Source: Planctomycetota bacterium
GTDB taxonomy: Bacteria; Planctomycetota; Phycisphaerae; UBA1845; CAIVHJ01
Assembly (NCBI GenBank): GCA_022573485.1
Contig: JACZTW010000222.1
Location: 1-6,513, forward strand
DNA: 6,513 nucleotides
Direction of reading: 5' to 3'
How positions within the stretch are numbered: the first letter of the stretch is position 1; each line of letters begins with the position of its first letter. Positions 1-5,040 of the stretch are shown in pieces. The translations under genes and the position numbers were made by a program. The notes below the pieces were generated by a model. The model made no database searches. It was not told the origin of the DNA and saw only the letters and a list, made by a program, of their open reading frames with translations.

Positions 1-22
1 GAAGCCCACGGCTCGATCCGAT

Positions 23-97
23 GGTGGGTGTAGCTCAGTTGGTTAGAGCACTAGGTTGTGGTCCTAGGGGCCGCGGGTTCGAATCCCGTCATCCACC
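23..97 (+). tRNA. trnH: tRNA-His (anticodon GTG)
   Basis: The cloverleaf folds completely. The acceptor stem 24-30 pairs with 90-96 (one G-U), and the extra G at 23 (position -1) pairs with C97 (discriminator C73), which is the identity signature of bacterial tRNA-His. The D arm begins with GCTC at 33-36. The anticodon stem 51-55 pairs perfectly with 63-67 and the loop holds GTG at 58-60. The T arm 73-77 pairs with 85-89 around the TTCGAAT loop. CCA is not encoded (98-100 is CTG), so it must be added after transcription. It delivers histidine at CAC and CAT codons. Its promoter would lie left of the window. Confidence 0.97.
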
Positions 98-109
98 CTG
101 AAAAAGTAG

Positions 110-137
110 CCAGTACTCGGTAACCAGTAGTCGGCAA
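110..137. repeat. 14-bp tandem duplication downstream of tRNA-His
   Basis: Two adjacent 14-bp units, CCAGTACTCGGTAA (110-123) and CCAGTAGTCGGCAA (124-137), match at 12 of 14 positions. A third partial copy, GTCGGC, follows at 138-143. The array starts 12 bp after the tRNA. It shares the AGTACT theme with the 7-bp array at 225-252 in the same spacer. No function is known to me. Confidence 0.7.
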
Positions 138-168
138 GTCGGCTCCTTGCTCTGCCGACGTACGGCAG
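130..168 (+). other. Competing hairpins after the tRNA gene
   Basis: GTCGGC at 138-143 can pair with GCCGAC at 154-159 across a 10-nt loop; an identical GTCGGC at 130-135 could replace it. CTGCCG at 152-157 can instead pair with CGGCAG at 163-168 across a 5-nt loop. The two folds exclude each other. Neither is followed by a T tract, so this is not a classical intrinsic terminator. It could aid tRNA 3' processing or termination, or be chance in a repeat-rich spacer. Confidence 0.35.
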
Positions 169-224
169 CCCCGAGCCATACAAAGCTCACCGATATGTTG
201 TGCGAGGCGAAATCTCCTTTCCAG

Positions 225-252
225 TTACTGAGTACTGACTACTGATTACTGA
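225..252. repeat. Four-copy 7-bp tandem array (NTACTGA)
   Basis: Four consecutive heptamers, TTACTGA, GTACTGA, CTACTGA and TTACTGA, share six invariant bases and vary only at the first. The array ends 10 bp before the start codon at 263, where a Shine-Dalgarno sequence would normally sit, and no purine-rich ribosome binding site is visible there. The array would therefore lie in the leader of the stress-protein/permease mRNA, if transcription starts upstream of it. Confidence 0.8.
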
Positions 253-262
253 TTGCCTCCCC

Positions 263-1117
263 ATGCCCGACCGCGTCGATCAATTCGAGTCCATCTTCAA
301 GCGGGCCGACAAAGCGCGCTTCGAGTATCGCAGGCCCGAGATTCGGCACGTCACGCTGGTCACCGACCTCGACGCGACGGACACGGCTGCCCTGCTCCAA
401 CGCGTGCAGCAGTTCCTCACGGTACTGGAACCCGACAGCCCCGAATGGCACACGCTCGGCGAAGGCGACTACGACCGTAAGTCCGAACTGCTGGACAAGC
501 TCGTGCAACAGCAGGCGGATCTGATCGTCACCAGCCGCAACCTTCGCCAATCCGACAAGAACACGCCGCACAGCCTCGGCGTGTACCTCGACACACTCAC
601 CCAGGCCACGCCGACGCCCGTGCTCGTGCTGCCCGACGCGGAGCACCGTGGCGAAGGTGCGATGACTCAAACCGCCAGCGTCATGGTCGCCACCGATCAC
701 TTGGCCGGCGACGCCCGGCTGATCAGCAACGCCGTCCGCTTCACCCAGCCCGCCGGACACGTACACCTTTGCCACGTCGAAGACGACGCCATGTTCGCCT
801 ACTACCTCGACGCCATCAGCAAGATACCGGCCATCGAGACGGCCATCGCCGAACAAACCCTGCGTGAGCAACTGCTCAAACAGCCGACCGACTATATCGC
901 CCACTGCATCGAGGTGCTCCATTCGCACGGCCAAACCGCCACATTGCACGCCCACGTGTTCATGGGCCATCGCCTGCGCGACTACCGCCGCCTCATCGAC
1001 CAACACCGCACCGACCTCCTCGTGCTCAATACCAAGGACGAAGACCAACAGGCCATGCACGGCCTGGCCTACCCCATTGCCGTGGAATTCCGCGACATTC
1101 CCCTATTGATGCTATGA
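263..1117 (+). CDS. Tandem universal stress protein (UspA-like)
   Basis: This 284-aa soluble protein appears to contain two UspA-type alpha/beta domains. In the first (about residues 27-125), the strand HVTLVTDLD opens the domain, ADLIVTSR (85-92) looks like the fourth strand and TPVLVLPD (118-125) the fifth. The second (about 138-284) opens with SVMVATDHLAGDARL and ends with TDLLVLNT (250-257) and RDIPLLML, the usual Usp layout. The Gly-rich G-2X-G-9X-G(S/T) nucleotide loop of ATP-binding Usp proteins is not visible in either half, so it probably belongs to the non-ATP-binding class. There is no signal peptide or membrane segment, so it should be cytoplasmic. No clear ribosome binding site precedes ATG 263. 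The stop codon overlaps the permease start (ATGA), implying coupled translation and perhaps a regulatory role on that transporter. The family call is firm; the exact function is unknown. Confidence 0.82.
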   Translation: MPDRVDQFESIFKRADKARFEYRRPEIRHVTLVTDLDATDTAALLQRVQQFLTVLEPDSPEWHTLGEGDYDRKSELLDKLVQQQADLIVTSRNLRQSDKNTPHSLGVYLDTLTQATPTPVLVLPDAEHRGEGAMTQTASVMVATDHLAGDARLISNAVRFTQPAGHVHLCHVEDDAMFAYYLDAISKIPAIETAIAEQTLREQLLKQPTDYIAHCIEVLHSHGQTATLHAHVFMGHRLRDYRRLIDQHRTDLLVLNTKDEDQQAMHGLAYPIAVEFRDIPLLML

Positions 1118-2538
1118 TCGCCCACGCAATGACGAGCACACTGGGTTTCCTGTCCGACGCCGCACCCGCAAGCGCGCACCACGTCTCGGCCGGCGTGACC
1201 GCGCTGTTCATCGCACTCCTCATCGCCATGGTCGCCGCCCTGGCCTTCGAGGAGAAGCTGCACGCCAAGAAGTCCATCATCACCTCCGCCTTCGCCGTAC
1301 TGTGCTTGCTGCTCGGCGCCATCTTCGAGCTTCTGCCGTTCGAAGACATGGAGATCGCCGGCGGCATCCACCTGCCCATTTACATCCCGGCCATCGAATG
1401 GGAAGTCATCGCCATCATCCTCGGCGCCAGCCTCTTCGTGGACGTCACCAGCAAGTCCGGCATCTTCAGTTGGATCGCCATTCGCTTGACCAAAGCCTCC
1501 GGCGGCGATCCAGTCAAGCTGCTGTGGTACTATTGCTTGCTGACCGTGCCCTTCTCAGCCGTGCTCAATAACGTCACTGCCATGATTATCATTGGCTCGC
1601 TGACCAGCGTCTCGCTGGCCAAGCTGAACCGCCGAAACTACTTGCTCGGCTTCCTGCTCGCCGAGGGCCTGCTGACCAATGTCGGCGGATTGCTCACGCT
1701 CATTTCGTCCGTGCCCAACATCATCGTCGGGCAGGCGGCGGAGATCGGCTTCATGACTTTCTTTACCAAGGCTGCTCCGTATGTCGTGATCGCCACGCTG
1801 GTCACCGTCTGGCTGGCCCGGCGGTTGTTCAAGATCGAACCACTCGCCGACGAGGCCGAGCGCCGCGCGGCGGCCGAACTGGTGGCCGGCTTCGACGAGA
1901 ACGACGGCGTACCAAGCCGCGGCTACTTTGTCTTCTCGGCTGTCGCGCTCGGACTGCTGATTGCCGCGTTCTCGACCGCCTCGGTCATTCCATACATCAA
2001 AGACCTCGGTCTGGGTTTCGTAGCCATGTTCTTCGCCATTGGCGCGCTGCTGAAGTACAAGCACGACGTGGATAAGTTCTACGCCGCCGTCGATTGGGAT
2101 CTCCTGGCATTCTTTGGCTCGCTGTTTATCGTCATCAACGTCATGGAGCATGCCCAGGTGCTGGCCCTCATCGGCAAGGGCCTGACCGCCGTCACGGACC
2201 TGGGCCCCAAGCTCGGCCCGGTGGCGCTGCTGTGGTGTTCGGCGATCATGAGTTCGGTCACCGACAACATCCCGCTGTCGGCCATGCTGGCCAAGATCTT
2301 CTCCACCGCCCCCGACCCGCCGCCCAACACTTCGCCGTTGTGGTGGGCGATCATCTTCGGCTGCAACCTGGGCGGCAACATCACCCCCATCGGCTCCGCC
2401 TCGACCGTCGTGGCGGTCACCATCATCCACCGCAACAAGCTCCCGTTGTCCTTCGTACAGTTCGTCAAAGCCGCCGCCCCCTTCGCCGCCGCCCAACTCC
2501 TCCTCGCCTCGGCATATGTGTTCTTCTTTCTCTCTTGA
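1114..2538 (+). CDS. ArsB/NhaD/SLC13-superfamily permease (putative Na+/H+ antiporter)
   Basis: This 474-aa, very hydrophobic inner-membrane protein has roughly eleven or twelve membrane segments. It shows the two inverted-repeat signatures of the ion transporter superfamily. The first repeat has LNNVTAM (151-157) and TNVGGLLTLISSVPNIIVG (about 188-206). The second has VTDNIPL (382-388) and GCNLGGNITPIGSAST (416-431). The hydrophilic stretch around 245-268 separates the halves. Family members move Na+/H+, arsenite, citrate, dicarboxylates or sulfate; the sequence does not fix the substrate, and NhaD-like Na+/H+ exchange is only the default guess. ATG 1114 is preferred over ATG 1129 because of the 4-bp ATGA overlap with the upstream stress-protein gene. 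Two family positions look altered: Asp-Asn is usual where N152-N153 occur, and a GDPPN-like turn is usual where SSVPN (198-202) occurs. No convincing terminator follows. Confidence 0.88.
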   Translation: MIAHAMTSTLGFLSDAAPASAHHVSAGVTALFIALLIAMVAALAFEEKLHAKKSIITSAFAVLCLLLGAIFELLPFEDMEIAGGIHLPIYIPAIEWEVIAIILGASLFVDVTSKSGIFSWIAIRLTKASGGDPVKLLWYYCLLTVPFSAVLNNVTAMIIIGSLTSVSLAKLNRRNYLLGFLLAEGLLTNVGGLLTLISSVPNIIVGQAAEIGFMTFFTKAAPYVVIATLVTVWLARRLFKIEPLADEAERRAAAELVAGFDENDGVPSRGYFVFSAVALGLLIAAFSTASVIPYIKDLGLGFVAMFFAIGALLKYKHDVDKFYAAVDWDLLAFFGSLFIVINVMEHAQVLALIGKGLTAVTDLGPKLGPVALLWCSAIMSSVTDNIPLSAMLAKIFSTAPDPPPNTSPLWWAIIFGCNLGGNITPIGSASTVVAVTIIHRNKLPLSFVQFVKAAAPFAAAQLLLASAYVFFFLS

Positions 2539-2551
2539 CCAAAGAGAATTC

Positions 2552-2578
2552 ACCGCGGAGACCGCAGAGCACGCAGAG
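2552..2578. repeat. Three-copy 9-bp tandem array (ACCGCAGAG-like)
   Basis: Three consecutive 9-mers, ACCGCGGAG, ACCGCAGAG and CACGCAGAG, begin 13 bp after the permease stop codon. One + frame reads them as TAE-TAE-HAE. I recall similar ACCGCAGAG-type strings recurring between genes in environmental bacterial genomes, but I cannot check this here. The position just past a gene end would fit a 3'-end element or an insertion-tolerant site. Confidence 0.65.
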
Positions 2579-2585
2579 ATTCTTA

Positions 2586-2613
2586 TTTTGGACTTTGAAT
2601 TTTGGACGTTTCA
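2586..2613. repeat. 7-bp periodic array (TTTTGGA/CTTTGAA)
   Basis: The heptamers TTTTGGA (2586-2592), CTTTGAA (2593-2599), TTTTGGA (2600-2606) and CGTTTCA (2607-2613) form a degenerate array. It can equally be read as a 14-bp duplication containing ATTTTGGAC twice (2585-2593 and 2599-2607). It follows the 9-bp array after only 7 bp. No open reading frame that I trust crosses it. Confidence 0.6.
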
Positions 2614-2736
2614 TCTTTGCGGCCTTGTGCTTGCGGCAAGTTTGGCTTCGTTTGGCCATTGCGCTTTTTCGCACTCTTGCACTCGGTCGGCATCCAACAT
2701 TTCACACGCCTCTGTTTGTCTCTTCCTCTCTCCCAA

Positions 2737-2764
2737 TTCATAGTTCATAGCTCATCATTCATAA
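2737..2764. repeat. Four-copy 7-bp tandem array (TTCATAG-like)
   Basis: Consecutive heptamers TTCATAG, TTCATAG, CTCATCA and TTCATAA are followed by a partial TTC (2765-2767). The period of 7 bp is the same as in the arrays at 225-252 and 2586-2613, although the sequences are unrelated. It lies in the AT-richer spacer between the permease and the pseudopilin gene. Confidence 0.72.
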
Positions 2765-2825
2765 TTCTCCCTGCGCACACCACATCCGCACACTCCTTCC
2801 TCCTTCATAACTTGACAGGTGATCT

Positions 2826-3110
2826 ATGGCGATTGCGACAGACAGCGATCAGCTTTGGATGGTCATTCTAATTTCGAGCGTCGCATGCTCGATACCCGGC
2901 TTGGAACGCCCTCAAGCAGGACCCTTTAGGGTCTCCGCCGCGGCGGATCCGGGCGACTTGATACGGCCCATCGACCACCTCGATGCTGCCCCGGCGTCCC
3001 CCAGCGACGATTACAAGCCCCGATTCGGCCCATATTTGGCCCTCAAATCGGCAACCGGGAGCTTGCAGTCAGGATCGGTTGACGGTAAACTGGTATTGTG
3101 TAGAAGTTGA
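2826..3110 (+). CDS. Possible small hypothetical protein, doubtful
   Basis: A 94-codon frame opens at ATG 2826 after AGGTGATCT, a poor ribosome binding site. The product has a short hydrophobic stretch (WMVILISSVACSI, about residues 11-23) and an otherwise unremarkable, Pro/Asp-containing remainder that I do not recognise. Against it: it uses codons that are rare in the flanking genes (ATA twice, AGG, AGA), its third-position GC is lower than in the neighbours, and the candidate promoter for the next gene lies inside its last 32 bp. For it: the frame is uninterrupted in a stretch otherwise without genes, and the stop is followed at once by a hairpin. It may be a chance frame. Confidence 0.22.
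   Translation: MAIATDSDQLWMVILISSVACSIPGLERPQAGPFRVSAAADPGDLIRPIDHLDAAPASPSDDYKPRFGPYLALKSATGSLQSGSVDGKLVLCRS
3079..3106 (+). promoter_or_regulatory. Candidate sigma70-type promoter for the pseudopilin gene
   Basis: TTGACG (3079-3084, five of six matches to the -35 consensus) is separated by 16 bp from TAGAAG (3101-3106, four of six to the -10). Transcription would start near 3113, at the base of the hairpin 3111-3152, and leave a leader of about 90 nt before ATG 3203. The same TAGAAG hexamer occurs in the candidate promoter at 6008-6036. Confidence 0.4.
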
Positions 3111-3152
3111 GCCCAAACGGCGGGCCGGGAGGTCTGTCCGCCGCTGTTGGGC
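3111..3152 (+). other. Large leader hairpin upstream of the pseudopilin gene
   Basis: GCCCAA (3111-3116) pairs with TTGGGC (3147-3152). After a bulged A3117, CGGCGG (3118-3123) pairs with CCGCTG (3141-3146) including one G-U. The result is a 12-bp stem with a 17-nt loop. Only TTGCTTAA follows, so intrinsic termination is unlikely. If the promoter just upstream is real, this stem sits at the very 5' end of the mRNA, where such structures are known to slow decay. It also directly follows the stop of the doubtful 94-codon frame. Confidence 0.5.
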
Positions 3153-3189
3153 TTGCTTAACGGCATCACTTCGCTGTGGTCAAATCAAA

Positions 3190-3195
3190 AGGAGA
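3190..3195 (+). promoter_or_regulatory. Ribosome binding site that fixes the pseudopilin start
   Basis: AGGAGA lies 7 nt before ATG 3203. It rules out the longer in-frame GTG at 3176, which has no such site and would add nine residues to the leader peptide. Confidence 0.85.
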
Positions 3196-3202
3196 ACGCA
3201 CC

Positions 3203-4348
3203 ATGGCACTCGCCAACCGACGTGTACGCGGTTTCACACTGGTTGAATTGTTGGTGGTCATCGCGATCATCGCCCTTTTGATCTCGATTCTGTTGCCATC
3301 GCTGGCGGAGGCTCGCGAACAGGCCAAGAAGGCCAAGTGCTTGGCGAACCTGCGTGATCAAATGGCGGCAGCGTATTCCTACGCCAGCGATGATCCCAGC
3401 GAGATGCTCATCGGGGTCCATTCCCGATTCACCACGGCGCCCCCGATCCCGGATCCTTGGGGAGCAGGCCGGTATCTTTCAGCCTCCCGGCGAGCCTACG
3501 GCGGCAAGAGCGGGCTGCACGACTATCGCGAAGGTGAACCGGACGGGGGATACCTGGGATTTGACCCAACGACCGACTACGGGCGCTATTCGACCGGGAA
3601 CTTCATGGGCCCCGCGACGCGCCCGATGAACAAGTACCTCTACAGCAGTAGTTTTGCGGATCGCGGCGACGCCATTGAGGAACTGAGGCGCGATGAACGC
3701 CTGGAGCTGGATACGTTCAAATGCCCTTCAGACATCGGCTACGTCAGCGGTATGGACGGCGGAGAAGATGGCAAGGGCATTTACATGTCGCAGAGCCTGT
3801 ACCACAGGGATCCGATTTCGTTTTACGACGCCATGGGCAGCAGCTATGCGACGGACTCGATGTTCGTGGGCTACCCGGGCGCAGAGTTCTGGCAGATCGG
3901 CCCGTGGCTCAGACCTTACTCCCAGATTCCGGATACCAACAAGACTGTGATGATCAAGGAAACCAAGGGGTTTTACGGCGCCTATTGGCGGAACTTTGCT
4001 ATCCAGAACACCGAACGCCGCTATTCGATGGGCAATCATGGGCGGATGCGTGAGCACAACGTCGCTTTTGTCGACGGCCACTCAACGCCGGTGCTCTACG
4101 AGGTCCGATCGGACGTCTACGGCATTGATTGGCCCAATGCCCGAGTGGTTCACACGGGCAATTTCTCGATTCGCGGGTCTCGGCTGGAGTGGGTCAACAT
4201 GCCACTGGGCAATCTCAGTGGCCCTGGGGCTCCGGATTACGAGGAGCCGGGCATCGGCGATTTCATGCACTTAATGTACAGCGGCCCGGGCTGGAAGGAA
4301 CATTGCTTCCCGGCGCCGTTTGTCTTCGATCCCGGGCTACAGTGGTGA
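3203..4348 (+). CDS. Pseudopilin-like protein, prepilin N-terminus and H-Xn-DG motif
   Basis: This 381-aa protein has a class III signal: a short basic leader (MALANRRVRG), predicted prepilin peptidase cleavage after G10, then FTLVE with the conserved Glu at mature position 5 and a hydrophobic helix to about residue 34. The helix runs into EAREQAKKAKCLANLRDQM, the typical Cys-containing N-terminal stretch of planctomycete and verrucomicrobial H-X9-DG pseudopilins. The large globular region (about 60-381) should be outside the cytoplasmic membrane. Near residue 279, NHGRMREHNVAFVDGH is the family's C-terminal motif, but the first His is 11 residues from D291-G292, not 9. These proteins resemble minor or major pseudopilins of type II secretion or type IV pilus systems; planctomycetes carry many stand-alone copies of unknown role. 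No assembly ATPase or peptidase gene is nearby. A small membrane-anchored protein gene follows after about 200 bp and may be co-transcribed. Confidence 0.92.
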   Translation: MALANRRVRGFTLVELLVVIAIIALLISILLPSLAEAREQAKKAKCLANLRDQMAAAYSYASDDPSEMLIGVHSRFTTAPPIPDPWGAGRYLSASRRAYGGKSGLHDYREGEPDGGYLGFDPTTDYGRYSTGNFMGPATRPMNKYLYSSSFADRGDAIEELRRDERLELDTFKCPSDIGYVSGMDGGEDGKGIYMSQSLYHRDPISFYDAMGSSYATDSMFVGYPGAEFWQIGPWLRPYSQIPDTNKTVMIKETKGFYGAYWRNFAIQNTERRYSMGNHGRMREHNVAFVDGHSTPVLYEVRSDVYGIDWPNARVVHTGNFSIRGSRLEWVNMPLGNLSGPGAPDYEEPGIGDFMHLMYSGPGWKEHCFPAPFVFDPGLQW

Positions 4349-4425
4349 GCCCGTGTTGTGTTGTCGTGGATAACGATCTCTGCGTTGCGAATGAAACTTG
4401 AAACAAGATCGTCGCGACTTCGGAA

Positions 4426-4454
4426 CGGCTGCCAAAAGGCCAGCCGACGGCTGG
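4426..4454 (+). other. Three-arm alternative hairpin between two genes
   Basis: CGGCTG occurs at 4426-4431 and again at 4448-4453, with its complement CAGCCG at 4441-4446 between. The left pairing adds CC/GG (4432-4433 with 4438-4439) around an AAAA loop, with C4440 bulged. The right pairing, CCAGCC 4440-4445 with GGCTGG 4449-4454, closes on a 3-nt loop. Only one can form at a time. No T tract follows, so a terminator role is weak; an mRNA-processing or stability element within the 202-bp spacer is possible. Confidence 0.45.
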
Positions 4455-4536
4455 ATTCTCCGAACTGACTTTCTCGGCGCGCCGGGATTTGGCAGACTCT
4501 TCGCCTCGCTTTGCCTGTGCAACAACCAACGATGAG

Positions 4537-4542
4537 AGGAGA
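4537..4542 (+). promoter_or_regulatory. Ribosome binding site that fixes the small protein's start
   Basis: AGGAGA, inside GAGAGGAGA, ends 8 nt before ATG 4551. It favours that ATG over the in-frame TTG at 4545, which would be too close. Confidence 0.8.
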
Positions 4543-4550
4543 CCTTGCGA

Positions 4551-4952
4551 ATGGCAGACGCGCAATCCAGATTCTCGCCCAAGTTGATCGCGGGCGCTGC
4601 GCTGATTCTGGTTCTAGCGGGGTTCGCTTTCTCCAGATACTTCCGCGGCAACGAAATCACCACCCCGCCCAGTCCCACCTACGAAGCATTGATGGCCGAC
4701 AAGGCGTCCGAGGGTTACAGGGCGCCGCCCACGCGGACCGATATGGGGACTCCCAGCGCGGGCGCGTCGCGACTGAGTGGCGCCGAGGACACTGCCGAGG
4801 AAGAGGGCCAGGAGGAACAGGGCGTCGGCCGGAAGAAACGTAAGGATCGTAAGAAGAAGGCCAGGAGAGAATCCCAGAAAGACGATCACGGCATTTATCG
4901 CTTCGAAGACGGCCGGATCGACCGCAAGAAAATGCCGCCCATGGGCGGCTAG
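4551..4952 (+). CDS. Small membrane-anchored protein with acidic then basic tail
   Basis: I do not recognise a family for this 133-aa protein. It has a short N-terminal tail with R7 and K11, one membrane helix (about residues 12-27, LIAGAALILVLAGFAF), then RYFRG and a Pro/Thr-rich linker (about 36-75). A strongly acidic block follows (79-89, seven Asp/Glu of eleven), then a strongly basic block (94-106, about eleven Lys/Arg), and a short tail GIYRFEDGRIDRKKMPPMGG. The helix is probably an anchor, or an uncleaved signal. The positive residues on both flanks leave orientation uncertain, and R29/R32 after the helix would favour a cytoplasmic tail. The basic block could bind nucleic acid, acidic polymer or lipid, but that is inference. 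It lies 202 bp after the pseudopilin gene on the same strand, with its own good ribosome binding site, so shared function is plausible but unproven. Confidence 0.8.
   Translation: MADAQSRFSPKLIAGAALILVLAGFAFSRYFRGNEITTPPSPTYEALMADKASEGYRAPPTRTDMGTPSAGASRLSGAEDTAEEEGQEEQGVGRKKRKDRKKKARRESQKDDHGIYRFEDGRIDRKKMPPMGG
4934..4949. other. 16-bp perfect palindrome at the end of the small-protein gene
   Basis: GCCGCCCATGGGCGGC is perfectly self-complementary and encodes most of the final PPMGG before TAG 4950-4952. In RNA it folds into a 6-bp all-GC stem with a CATG loop. No T tract follows, so it may be a weak or Rho-assisted end signal between the convergent genes, or only a result of Pro-Pro-Met-Gly-Gly codon choice. 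Confidence 0.45.
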
Positions 4953-5040
4953 TGCATAGTCACGCTTAGATCTGCGGGTTGGATTTGTGTCGCGCAGGAT
5001 GCACGTTACACGTCGTATGAAACCGCTCTAAATCTGATGT

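Larger units (their letters stand above)
2539..3202. other. Long spacer with repeat arrays and leader signals
   Basis: This 664-bp stretch separates the permease from the pseudopilin gene. Its left part (2539-2820) is T/C-rich on the + strand, differs in composition from the flanking genes, and carries three short-unit tandem arrays, listed separately. A weak 6-bp inverted repeat (TCTCTT 2531-2536 / AAGAGA 2542-2547) spans the permease stop but lacks a T tract. The right part holds one doubtful small reading frame, a candidate promoter and a hairpin. I see no RNA gene and no relic of a known protein. Confidence 0.6.

Noticed and set aside
110..252. Possible CRISPR array in the tRNA spacer
   Set aside because: The units are 7 or 14 bp and directly adjacent, with no regular spacers and no cas gene in the window.
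239..1060. 273-codon minus-strand frame opposite the stress-protein gene
   Set aside because: It is rich in Gly, Val, Asp and His with no recognisable domain, as expected from the antisense of a GC-biased gene. The + strand frame has clear Usp strands and couples to the next gene.
2531..2547. Intrinsic terminator for the permease (TCTCTT/AAGAGA)
   Set aside because: The stem is 6 bp with little GC, overlaps the stop codon, and is followed by ATTCACC, not a T tract.
1555..2553. 332-codon minus-strand frame opposite the permease
   Set aside because: It has a low-complexity Gly/Asp/Glu/Arg composition and no family features. The + strand has two intact transporter signatures over the same DNA.
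2094..2750. 218-codon + frame overlapping the permease end and the spacer
   Set aside because: It is frame-shifted against the permease with Arg/His/Pro-rich shadow composition, and its right part merely reads through the repeat arrays.
2812..2840. Promoter from the perfect TTGACA at 2812-2817
   Set aside because: No acceptable -10 lies 16-18 bp downstream (the hexamers there are TGCGAC, GCGACA and CGACAG), so the box alone is not enough.
3176..3202. GTG 3176 as the pseudopilin start
   Set aside because: It lacks a ribosome binding site, whereas ATG 3203 has AGGAGA 7 nt upstream and gives a normal-length prepilin leader.
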